A stretch of DNA of 6,706 bases from positions 1 through 6,706 of the forward strand of contig JALQXE010000069.1 in the NCBI GenBank assembly GCA_023263235.1, in the 5' to 3' direction. This DNA comes from Sediminibacterium sp. Lineage in GTDB: Bacteria > Bacteroidota > Bacteroidia > Chitinophagales > Chitinophagaceae. A program made the position numbers and the translations under genes. The stretch's first letter is position 1. Each line of letters begins with the position of its first letter. A model generated the notes under the pieces. The model was not told where the DNA came from, did not search any database, and worked only from the letters and a program-made list of their open reading frames with translations. Positions 1-6,365 of the stretch are shown here, in pieces.

Positions 1-46
1 TATTTGAATTCATCAAATTTGCTGCCATTATTCCCCCATTTGCGCT

Positions 47-54
47 TAGCTTTG
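47..54 (+). promoter_or_regulatory. Candidate -7 promoter element for the tRNA-Ala / beta-barrel transcript
   Basis: TAGCTTTG fits the Bacteroidota -7 consensus TAnnTTTG exactly and lies 10 bases before the tRNA. This would put the transcription start a few bases upstream of the mature tRNA 5' end. The nearest upstream TTTG (18-21) is 25 bp away, longer than the usual 19-21 bp, so the -33 part is weak. No other promoter is evident before the protein gene at 141, so this one may serve both. Confidence 0.4.
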
Positions 55-64
55 CATCCTTTAA

Positions 65-137
65 GGGGAATTAGCTCAGTTGGTCGAGCGCTTGCATGGC
101 ATGCAAGAGGTCAGCGGTTCGAACCCGCTATTCTCCA
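65..137 (+). tRNA. tRNA-Ala, anticodon GGC
   Basis: A full cloverleaf can be folded by eye. The acceptor stem pairs 65-71 with 130-136, the D-stem pairs GCTC (74-77) with GAGC (86-89), the anticodon stem pairs CTTGC (91-95) with GCAAG (103-107), and the T-stem pairs AGCGG (113-117) with CCGCT (125-129) around TTCGAAC. The seven-base loop ATGGCAT places GGC (98-100) as anticodon, which reads GCC/GCU alanine codons. The third acceptor pair is G67:T134, the G3:U70 wobble that is the classic alanine identity element, and A137 is the discriminator. The bases after it are CAT, so the CCA tail is not encoded and must be added after processing. The next gene's ATG begins at 141, only three bases after the discriminator. 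Confidence 0.97.
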
Positions 138-140
138 CAT

Positions 141-2552
141 ATGAGGTATTTAAAGATTTGGTTGTTTTTCATTGGCTGTGTTCTATGTTTTAACCATGGG
201 TTTGCTCAATCCATTGCAGTTAAGGTGAAAGTGACAGATAAGTCGAATAAGCCTTTTAAAAATGCGGTGGTCATGTATCAGCAAAAAAATACAACTACTG
301 ATATTTTTACACCGCAAAAAGCTAGAAAAGTTTTAACTGATACTTTTGGATTTGCTAGCTTGCCCGTAGACAGTACAAAAAGTTATTTTATTAGAATTAC
401 TTGGGTAGGATACCAAAATTTTGATACCACAATTCAGTTTACTCAATTACAAGATCAAGGATTTATTTTAAAAGAAGCAGCTACGATGTTGAATGAAGTA
501 GTTGTAAAATCATCTAAGCCATTAATTCGTCAAGAAGATGATAAATCTATAGTGGATCCTGAGCCATTGGCCGCAAGTAGTACCAATGCTTTTGAAACCA
601 TTGAGAAAACACCTGGTATATTTACGGACCAGGATGGAAATATTTATTTAAATGGTTTGTCTCCTGCTGCGATACAAATTAATGGACGAGATTTAAAAAT
701 GAGTCCTACAGATATTGCTATTCTTTTAAAAAGTTTACCCCCTAATGCAATTCAAAAAATTGAATTAATAAGAACACCTTCTGCTAAATATGATGCATCT
801 GGTGGTGGGGGTGTGGTTAATATTGTATTAATGAAAGGTATTAAGTTAGGGGTAAATGGCTCAGTGAATACGGGTTTTGCACAAGGCTTATATGGAAATC
901 AGTTTATTGGTTTTAATTTGGCCAATAACAATGATAAGCTTAATTCTTATGTGAATGCACAATATAGCAATAACAACGGGTATACTATATTAAACTCCGA
1001 CCGTAGTGTTACTTTGGATACTTTGTTAAGGCAAAATGCAAGAACTGTTTCTCCGAACACTTCCATTAATATAGGGTATGGCTTTGGTAAAACATTTGGT
1101 GAAAATTGGGAATTGAATTATGATGGAAGATTGAGTCAAAATAAGTCTGATAACAATACAGTAAATGCTTCTATTGTTAAAGTGTTATCGCTCAATAAAA
1201 ATTTAAGTGAATTAAATTCATTGGTTCACAATAATGCCAATAATAAATTCATAAATCAATCCTTTAGGGCTAAATATAAATTGGACACTGTTGGAGGGGA
1301 ATGGACAAATGATTTATCATTCAATTTTTCGAATAGTAATACCAATCAAGATTATACAAATACAATTATAGGTAATACAGGTTTATTTGGTGGCAATGGA
1401 ACATTTGGAACCGACCGTAGTTATTTTACTTATCAAACAGATTTTAAAAAAAGATGGTTAGGACTAAGTACAGAAGCAGGATTAAAAACTTCCACCTTAT
1501 ATTTTGAAAACCAATCAAATTATACAAAGACGGTACAGAATGTAATAAGTCCCGATCCCTTTAGAACCAATAGCTTTACCTATACCGAGCAAATAAATGC
1601 TGCTTATGTGCAAGGTGCAAAAACATGGGGCCCTGTTATTTTAAAAGTAGGTACAAGGTTTGAACAAACCATTATGCAAGGGCATCAATTAGTGCCTAAG
1701 GACACTACATTTTCTTTAAATAGAACCGATGCTTTCCCATATGTTTATTTAAGTAGGAAATTATTTAAGATAATGGAATATGAAATGCGTGCCTTTTTGG
1801 TATATCGAAAAACCATTAGTCGTCCTTCCTATGATTTTTTAAATCCCTTTGCAAAGTATATTGATCCATTTCTTTATGAAGTAGGTAATCCAAATTTAAA
1901 GCCTCAGTTTACCAATAATTATGAGGTAAATGTAAGTGTTGATGACAAACCTATATTTGCATATGGCGTGAATGAAACAAAAGATATATTTACCAATGTG
2001 GTATATCAATCTCCCACCAATAAGCAAGTGAGTTATAGGACCTATGATAATTTAGGAAAAAGTAGAGAAACCTATTTTAGAATTATTGGAGTTATTCCTC
2101 CCGGTAAAAAGTTCTTTGCTGTATTAGGCACTCAGTATAACAGAAATGAGTACAACGGTTTTTATGAAGGGAAGCCTATTGCATTTAATAAGGGCACATG
2201 GACTTTTTTTACATTTCAATCTCTTAAATTAGGCAGCCTTTCAACTTTAACATTAAATGGTTTTTGGAGATTAAGTGGGCAACAGCAGTTTTATGAATTG
2301 TCTAATTTCGGATCTTTAAACACGTCTATCAATCGTCAATTCTTGAATAAGAAATTAGTTCTTACAGCAAGTTATAATGACTTTCTGTTTACCAATAAAA
2401 ATAATTTCACATTAAAGCAGGGTTCTCAAAATGCGGTGGGCTTTAGAGAAAATGATACGCGAAGGTGGGGTTTGTCCTTAAGGTATAATTTTGGTTTTAA
2501 ACCCAAAGAGAACAAAATGGATATGTTGGAAATGGACAATGATAAAAACTAA
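141..2552 (+). CDS. Outer membrane beta-barrel family protein (TonB-dependent-receptor-like)
   Basis: This 803-residue protein is predicted to sit in the outer membrane. An N-terminal signal peptide (MRYLK, hydrophobic core to about residue 18, then GFAQ; probable cleavage near 22/23) is followed by a carboxypeptidase-regulatory-like beta-sandwich at about 25-110. A receptor plug-like region spans about 118-235: it starts at LNEVVVKS and contains a TPGIFTDQDGNIYLNG stretch, the QINGRDLKMSP motif, and YDASGGGGVVNIVL at the end. The rest is rich in alternating aromatic/polar beta strands with Asn-rich loops. The last strand-like segment, LSLRYNFGF (about 778-786), is followed by a 17-residue charged tail. 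This order matches the OMP_b-brl_3 type of barrel protein common in Bacteroidota; the ligand cannot be read from sequence. The open frame extends upstream to an ATG at 96, but that part is tRNA; the ATG at 141 sits directly before the signal peptide and is preferred. No Shine-Dalgarno sequence is visible. The gene ends against the transporter gene with overlapping stops. Confidence 0.9.
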   Translation: MRYLKIWLFFIGCVLCFNHGFAQSIAVKVKVTDKSNKPFKNAVVMYQQKNTTTDIFTPQKARKVLTDTFGFASLPVDSTKSYFIRITWVGYQNFDTTIQFTQLQDQGFILKEAATMLNEVVVKSSKPLIRQEDDKSIVDPEPLAASSTNAFETIEKTPGIFTDQDGNIYLNGLSPAAIQINGRDLKMSPTDIAILLKSLPPNAIQKIELIRTPSAKYDASGGGGVVNIVLMKGIKLGVNGSVNTGFAQGLYGNQFIGFNLANNNDKLNSYVNAQYSNNNGYTILNSDRSVTLDTLLRQNARTVSPNTSINIGYGFGKTFGENWELNYDGRLSQNKSDNNTVNASIVKVLSLNKNLSELNSLVHNNANNKFINQSFRAKYKLDTVGGEWTNDLSFNFSNSNTNQDYTNTIIGNTGLFGGNGTFGTDRSYFTYQTDFKKRWLGLSTEAGLKTSTLYFENQSNYTKTVQNVISPDPFRTNSFTYTEQINAAYVQGAKTWGPVILKVGTRFEQTIMQGHQLVPKDTTFSLNRTDAFPYVYLSRKLFKIMEYEMRAFLVYRKTISRPSYDFLNPFAKYIDPFLYEVGNPNLKPQFTNNYEVNVSVDDKPIFAYGVNETKDIFTNVVYQSPTNKQVSYRTYDNLGKSRETYFRIIGVIPPGKKFFAVLGTQYNRNEYNGFYEGKPIAFNKGTWTFFTFQSLKLGSLSTLTLNGFWRLSGQQQFYELSNFGSLNTSINRQFLNKKLVLTASYNDFLFTNKNNFTLKQGSQNAVGFRENDTRRWGLSLRYNFGFKPKENKMDMLEMDNDKN

Positions 2553-3757
2553 GCAGTTATTTTTTCAATCACTGCAAATACACTCATGGTTCCCATGAGT
2601 AATACAACCAGCCATCCACAAATTTGAATCCAATAAGGGTATGCGTACTGTTTAAGTATAGGCAATTTACGGCTCGCAATAAGCATTATGGCTAATGCAA
2701 ATGGTAAAATAAACCCGTTTACCAATCCAGCTAACAAAAGTAATTCTTTAGGCTTTCCCAATAATACAAATAATAGGGTTGTGAAAATGATAAAGCCACT
2801 GATAATAAATCTTTCTTGTTGAATAAACTTGAATTGTAAGTGTTTCATAAAACTAAAGGAAGTGTAGGATGCCCCAATTACAGAAGAAATGGCAGCACTC
2901 CATAAAACAATGCCAAAAATAAATAAACCCCATCTTCCACCTGCCGATTCAAAAATGGTAGCTGCTGGATTATTTTTATCTAGATGAATTCCTTTGGTAA
3001 CTATTCCAACTGCAGCTAAAAATAAAATATAGCGCATTGCCGATGAAATAATGATACCAATGCTTGCACTCTTGGTTACAAATGGAATTTGTTCAGGCCC
3101 CGAAATGCCAGCATCAATTAAACGATGAGCCCCCGAAAAGGTGATATAACCACCCACTGTTCCACCCACAATGGTAACAATAGCAAGCAAAGAAATTTTT
3201 TCAGGGACAAATGTATGATGTACTGCATCTAAAATAGGTGGATGTGCAGCGTATACAATTATTAAAGTGAGTCCAATTTTAATGATGCCTAAATATTTTG
3301 TGATGATGTCCAACATTTTTCCAATTTCTTGTATCCAAAAAATAAGAATGGCAATGACGCCACTAATCATAGCGCCTTTTGCAAAAGAAATGCCAGTTAA
3401 AATATTTAATGCCAATCCGCAGCCTGCAATATTTCCAATATTAAAAGCCAAACCGCCTAATACTACTAAAAGTGAAAGTGAATTTCCTAAACCTGGTAAT
3501 AATTCGTTGGCTATTTCTTGAGCACGCATACCGCTTAGTGTAATGCAACGCCAAATATTAATTTGAGCGCCTAAATCCAATAATATTGAAATAAGAATTA
3601 CAAAGCCAAAGCTGGTTAATAGTTGTTCAGTATAAACTGAGGTTTGTGTCAAAAAGCCTGGACCAATAGAAGAATTTGCCATCAGGAATGCAGCACCTAT
3701 ACTTACTCCTGTTAAAGAGGGGAGTGCGCCAACTTTACTTGTATTTTTTAATTTCAA
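2549..3757 (-). CDS. Nramp-superfamily transporter of the YcsG type, last gene of the 5-oxoprolinase operon
   Basis: This is a 402-residue integral inner-membrane protein with about 11 hydrophobic segments (roughly 16-38, 47-66, 93-120, 127-146, 153-172, 188-210, 230-255, 276-300, 317-335, 338-362, 376-397). The TM1 segment with IGPGFLTQTS (31-40), TM3 LAFNIGNIAG (103-112), TM6 GGTVGGYITFSGAHR (198-212) and TM10 LVNGFILPF (345-353) resemble Nramp relatives such as Bacillus subtilis YcsG, also encoded beside pxpA-type genes. The metal-binding DPGN and MPH motifs of true Nramp proteins are replaced by GPGF (32-35) and GGY (202-204), so transport of Mn or Fe is doubtful; 5-oxoproline or a related compound is an inference. 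The start is TTG at 3757, inside the end of pxpA. The frame is closed by TAA shortly upstream, and the first ATG (codon 26) would cut into TM1. The 23-base overlap with pxpA suggests translational coupling. Confidence 0.88.
   Translation of the reverse strand: MKLKNTSKVGALPSLTGVSIGAAFLMANSSIGPGFLTQTSVYTEQLLTSFGFVILISILLDLGAQINIWRCITLSGMRAQEIANELLPGLGNSLSLLVVLGGLAFNIGNIAGCGLALNILTGISFAKGAMISGVIAILIFWIQEIGKMLDIITKYLGIIKIGLTLIIVYAAHPPILDAVHHTFVPEKISLLAIVTIVGGTVGGYITFSGAHRLIDAGISGPEQIPFVTKSASIGIIISSAMRYILFLAAVGIVTKGIHLDKNNPAATIFESAGGRWGLFIFGIVLWSAAISSVIGASYTSFSFMKHLQFKFIQQERFIISGFIIFTTLLFVLLGKPKELLLLAGLVNGFILPFALAIMLIASRKLPILKQYAYPYWIQICGWLVVLLMGTMSVFAVIEKITA
2582..2600. repeat. Perfect 8-bp hairpin near the convergent gene ends
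   Basis: ACTCATGG (2582-2589) and CCATGAGT (2593-2600) are exact inverted arms around a three-base loop. The hairpin lies 30 bases after the plus-strand beta-barrel stop and inside the last codons of the minus-strand transporter (Met-Gly-Thr-Met-Ser). There is no T-run directly after it on the plus strand, so it is not a textbook intrinsic terminator. It could still slow or protect the 3' end of the plus-strand transcript, as the two genes leave no intergenic space for a terminator. It may equally be a coincidence of codon choice. Confidence 0.35.
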
Positions 3758-4484
3758 TATGATGTGTATTTAATGCTTCATGAATCGCCTCAGAAAATTC
3801 AATAGCGTTAGGGCCATCTCCATGAATACAAATGGTATCCACTTTTAAATCAATGATTGCTCCTTGAAGGGTAGTAACTTTATTTTCTTTAATAACTTGA
3901 ATTACTTGTTTTTTTACTTCTTCCACATCTTCAATCATGGAGTGATCTAAATGTCTTGCACTAAGTTGTCCGTTGTTTTGATAGGTTCTATCTGCAAATG
4001 CTTCTCTTGCAAAAGGTTGCCCTGCCATGATGGCTTCATGTATGGTATGACTTCCACTTAATCCATAAATAATTAAAGTAGGGTCAATAGCTTGAATGGT
4101 TTGAATGTAGGTTTTACTTAGAAAAGCATCTTTTGCACAATCGTTGTATAATGCACCGTGTAATTTTACGTGATGAATTTTCACTCCCATTTGAATTGCA
4201 ACTTTTTCAAATTGATAATATTGCTCTGCAATGAGTTCAGCCAATTCAAGTACCGAAACAAATTGTGATACCCTTCCAAAATTTTCTCTATCATTATAAC
4301 TTGGATGCGCACCAATGGCTACATTATTTTGTAATGCTATTTCTATTGTTCTTTTAATTGAATCTGCATTTCCAGCATGTCCACCACATGCAATATTAGC
4401 ACTACTAATATAGGGCATGATATAGGTTTCATTACCCATGCCTTCTCCCATATCACAGTTAATATCAATACTTAAATGTTGCAT
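3735..4484 (-). CDS. pxpA: 5-oxoprolinase subunit PxpA (LamB/YcsF family)
   Basis: This cytoplasmic 249-residue protein is the A subunit of the ATP-dependent prokaryotic 5-oxoprolinase (5-oxo-L-proline + ATP + 2 H2O to L-glutamate + ADP + Pi), acting with PxpB and PxpC. The length is typical of the family, and its motifs occur in order: IDINCDMGE (6-14), SANIACGGHAGN (28-39), GAHPSYNDRENFGR (58-71), VKLHGALYN (106-114), REAFADR (160-166) and ICIHGD (218-223). The Asp, His and Glu residues in these blocks are the ones expected to form the active site. One small departure is Leu108, where the family usually has Pro (VKPHGALYN). The ATG at 4484 starts right before the first conserved block and overlaps the end of pxpC by 20 bases; the 3' end overlaps the transporter start by 23 bases. 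These overlaps indicate one polycistronic, translationally coupled unit. Confidence 0.96.
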   Translation of the reverse strand: MQHLSIDINCDMGEGMGNETYIMPYISSANIACGGHAGNADSIKRTIEIALQNNVAIGAHPSYNDRENFGRVSQFVSVLELAELIAEQYYQFEKVAIQMGVKIHHVKLHGALYNDCAKDAFLSKTYIQTIQAIDPTLIIYGLSGSHTIHEAIMAGQPFAREAFADRTYQNNGQLSARHLDHSMIEDVEEVKKQVIQVIKENKVTTLQGAIIDLKVDTICIHGDGPNAIEFSEAIHEALNTHHIEIKKYK

Positions 4485-5391
4485 ACATTTCTTTGTACAA
4501 TGTTTGTGCAGTTTCTAAATTGGTTATGTTAAATTTAAATGAAACACCTGATTTCATTTGTGCAAACCTTGGTAAATCTACCAAAATTATTTGACCCAAA
4601 TTTGCATACCCCCCAATGGTTTGGTGATCGGCCATTAATACAATTATACTTCCATTAGGCAGCAATTGAAGGGTCCCCATAGTTACAGCGCTGGATAAGT
4701 TAGTATTAGGTTTACTTAAATGAAGTAAAGGGCCGGATAAATGATAACCCATTCTGTTTCTTTGTCCCGAAATGGTAAAGGATGCGTTGATTAAATCATA
4801 TAAAGCAGTTTGAGATAGGTCCTTCCATGCGGGTCCCGGTAAAATTCTTAAAGGGGTATTGTTGCTAAAAACATTGCTTTGAATTTTATCAATAAGTGTA
4901 TGATTCAATTGTTCATTTATATTTTTCACTTTGTTTAAATCATTTGGATAAAGTGATGAAAAAGATAAAGTATCATTTGTATTTAAACGCTTTCCATTAT
5001 ATGCATGGCTGTTTAACCAGTCTAGAGCTAAATAGGACCCTTTTATACCCAAATAGGCAACGCTTCCTTCCAATGGTTGCAACATGGTAAGCACATCGTT
5101 TTTATTTACCAATATAGGCGTATGCAAAGCAATGCTTTTTTCATTGACCAAGGGGACAAAGTTTGCACCTGTAATACATATTATTGAATCTTGTAAAAAT
5201 TGAATTTTACTACTCGGAAAATGCAATTCAATTACGGGGGTGTTATCGTTATTTTGTAAAATGTAATTTGCTAATGAAGCGGATAAATTATCCATGCAAC
5301 CATTAGGAGGTATTCCTAAATGTTGGTAACCATATCTGCCGTTATCTTGTAATGAGTCGGCTAAGCCTTTATGTAATATTTTAACTGACAT
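4465..5391 (-). CDS. pxpC: 5-oxoprolinase subunit PxpC (KipA / biotin-dependent carboxyltransferase-like family)
   Basis: This 308-residue cytoplasmic protein is one of the two KipI/KipA-like subunits that make up 5-oxoprolinase with PxpA. The N-terminal part has the family signature KGLADSLQDNGRYGYQHLGI followed by PPNGCMDN (8-35), then ITGANF (73-78). The C-terminal half has LPGPAW (184-189), SGQRNRMGYHLSGP (208-221), VLMADHQTIGGY (251-262) and the Asp-Leu-Pro-Arg block DLPRFAQ (272-278). The name KipA comes from the Bacillus sporulation-kinase regulator, and older annotation may call it allophanate hydrolase subunit 2 or urea amidolyase-like. It is much shorter than a urea amidolyase, and the pxpA/pxpB context settles the role. 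The ATG at 5391 follows the pxpB stop by only five bases, and the end overlaps pxpA by 20 bases. The region around 150-180 is Asn/Lys-rich and poorly conserved. Confidence 0.95.
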   Translation of the reverse strand: MSVKILHKGLADSLQDNGRYGYQHLGIPPNGCMDNLSASLANYILQNNDNTPVIELHFPSSKIQFLQDSIICITGANFVPLVNEKSIALHTPILVNKNDVLTMLQPLEGSVAYLGIKGSYLALDWLNSHAYNGKRLNTNDTLSFSSLYPNDLNKVKNINEQLNHTLIDKIQSNVFSNNTPLRILPGPAWKDLSQTALYDLINASFTISGQRNRMGYHLSGPLLHLSKPNTNLSSAVTMGTLQLLPNGSIIVLMADHQTIGGYANLGQIILVDLPRFAQMKSGVSFKFNITNLETAQTLYKEMYATFKY

Positions 5392-5396
5392 ATTTT

Positions 5397-6131
5397 TTAT
5401 GCATACTCATTTAAATAATCAAATTCATGTTTACTAATCTTACAAAATTGAATACGATCTCCTACTTTAAATTTTGTTAAAGTATCTGATTGTGGATCAA
5501 ATATCTTCCAAGGTGTTCTTCCAATAATTTGCCAACCCCCGGGGCAATCACTGGGGTAAATGCCTGTTTGAAAACCAGCAATACCAACACTTCCCGCAGG
5601 TACTATTTTGCGGGGTACACTATGTCTGGCAATATTTATTTTTTCATCTACCATTCCCATGTAGGTAAAGCCTGGTAAAAATCCAATACTATAAACATCA
5701 TAAATTTTTGATGTGTGCATTTGTATAATTTCTTCTGCACTAATTTTATTTTGTTTACTTATGTTTTCAATATCTAAAGCAAAAATGTTTTCGTAACAAA
5801 CAGGAACCTCATAAAGTATAGTATCATTTATAATTTCTTTTGAAATTGTATTTTCAAATTCACTTAATATTTCCTTGCTAAATAATGCTAATTGTTCATT
5901 TGCATTTTTTGTATTTGAAAAAAAAGTTGTGATATCGTATACAAGCGTAAGTGTGTGATAGGAGGGAATGATGTCTAAAATTCCTTTTATTTTTTTCGCA
6001 GAAACAAATGCAGTCAATTGTTTTAATTTATTTAAAATCAAAACATCCATTTTAGCCTCTAATGCAAACACAATTGCATGATCTCCTAAATTAAAAATGG
6101 TCCAATCTTTAAATTTATTATGCATGTTCAT
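5397..6131 (-). CDS. pxpB: 5-oxoprolinase subunit PxpB (KipI / allophanate hydrolase subunit 1-like family)
   Basis: This is the first gene of the operon, 244 residues from the chosen ATG. PxpB pairs with PxpC, and the complex works with PxpA to open 5-oxoproline to glutamate at the cost of ATP. Family blocks are present: FNLGDHAIVF near the N-terminus, PVCY (110-113), SIGFLPGFTYMG (148-159), VPRKIVPAGSVGIAG (172-186) with QTGIYP next, CPGGWQIIGRTP (196-207), and GDRIQF (224-229) near the end, all expected of the cyclophilin-like fold of KipI proteins. The open frame extends to a TTG at 6143, but two ATG codons lie downstream at 6131 and 6125. Either ATG keeps the whole conserved domain, and a possible promoter at 6145-6152 would start transcription after the TTG, so 6131 was chosen; 6125 is nearly as likely. 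The gene is divergent from the SusC-family gene. Confidence 0.93.
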   Translation of the reverse strand: MNMHNKFKDWTIFNLGDHAIVFALEAKMDVLILNKLKQLTAFVSAKKIKGILDIIPSYHTLTLVYDITTFFSNTKNANEQLALFSKEILSEFENTISKEIINDTILYEVPVCYENIFALDIENISKQNKISAEEIIQMHTSKIYDVYSIGFLPGFTYMGMVDEKINIARHSVPRKIVPAGSVGIAGFQTGIYPSDCPGGWQIIGRTPWKIFDPQSDTLTKFKVGDRIQFCKISKHEFDYLNEYA

Positions 6132-6144
6132 TTTGTTATCCAAA

Positions 6145-6152
6145 CAAAAGTT
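6145..6152 (-). promoter_or_regulatory. Possible weak promoter element for the pxpB-pxpC-pxpA-transporter operon
   Basis: Read on the minus strand this is AACTTTTG, one base off the Bacteroidota -7 consensus TAnnTTTG, within the context ATAACTTTTG. A TTA-like -33 lies 19 bases upstream. A start about six bases downstream would leave an mRNA leader of roughly 8 bases before the ATG at 6131. The match is imperfect and the surroundings are A/T-rich, so this is a tentative call; it was searched for because the operon needs a promoter somewhere in 6132-6365. Confidence 0.25.
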
Positions 6153-6175
6153 ATGTTATTTTTTTTCGATTTAAC

Positions 6176-6238
6176 ACGCAGATAATGAACAAAATGCGTT
6201 TTTGTATGTGTAATAAATACACAATAACTAATCTGCGT
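6176..6238. repeat. Nested inverted repeats in the divergent intergenic region
   Basis: Outer arms ACGCAGAT (6176-6183) and ATCTGCGT (6231-6238) are exact reverse complements, 47 bases apart. Inside them a second hairpin is formed by TGTGTA (6207-6212) and TACACA (6218-6223) around ATAAA. The arms are the GC-richer parts of an otherwise AT-rich stretch. They lie between the pxp operon start and the SusC-family promoter, where a regulator's binding sites might be expected. No known operator consensus is recognised, and short repeats like these can arise by chance. Confidence 0.35.
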
Positions 6239-6286
6239 TCGCGTATATCGTACACAATAAAAATAAATGTTATAAAAAAATTGCGT

Positions 6287-6300
6287 AATCGTTTGCGATT
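6287..6300. promoter_or_regulatory. Short palindrome centred on the -33 element of the SusC-family promoter
   Basis: AATCG (6287-6291) and CGATT (6296-6300) flank TTTG (6292-6295), which is the proposed -33 box. A dyad placed here could be a repressor or activator site overlapping RNA polymerase contacts, but the arms are only five bases long. This is an inference from position and symmetry. Confidence 0.25.
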
Positions 6301-6323
6301 GTTAAGAAACTGTTATATAATTG
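6292..6323 (+). promoter_or_regulatory. Bacteroidota-type promoter for the SusC/RagA-family gene
   Basis: TTTG (6292-6295) is followed, after exactly 20 bases, by TATAATTG (6316-6323), which differs by one base from the -7 consensus TAnnTTTG. The spacing is within the 19-21 bp reported for Bacteroidota housekeeping sigma promoters. Transcription would begin near 6329-6331, giving a leader of about 36 bases before the ATG at 6366. The leader is A/T-rich and has no Shine-Dalgarno sequence, as is usual in this phylum. Confidence 0.6.
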
Positions 6324-6365
6324 AGGTACGATTGTATTAATATTTTAAAATCAAACCCGAACACT

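Noticed and set aside
96..140. Upstream ATG at 96 as the start of the beta-barrel gene, adding 15 residues
   Set aside because: These codons are the anticodon loop and T-arm of tRNA-Ala, and the extra residues would precede an otherwise complete signal peptide. The ATG at 141 is the sensible start.
141..200. Lipoprotein signal (FIGC near residue 13) in the beta-barrel protein
   Set aside because: The hydrophobic stretch before the cysteine is too short, and a normal signal peptidase I site (GFAQ) follows, so an ordinary exported barrel protein fits better.
1000..1425. Repeated CCGACCGTAG at about 1000 and 1412
   Set aside because: Both copies are in frame and encode similar short Asp-Arg-Ser loops of the barrel protein; two short copies do not indicate a mobile or regulatory repeat.
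3267..3521. 84-codon plus-strand open frame
   Set aside because: It lies antisense to the transmembrane part of the transporter gene, has no family resemblance and no start signal, and is a by-product of the opposite strand's codons.
4896..5090. 64-codon plus-strand open frame
   Set aside because: It is antisense to pxpC with no recognisable features; the real coding strand is clear from the PxpC motifs.
5490..5678. 62-codon plus-strand open frame
   Set aside because: It is antisense to the most conserved part of pxpB and has no independent support.
2549..6143. Urea amidolyase / allophanate hydrolase system
   Set aside because: PxpB and PxpC resemble allophanate hydrolase subunits 1 and 2 in older naming, but the adjacent pxpA and the absence of urea carboxylase or amidase domains point to 5-oxoprolinase.
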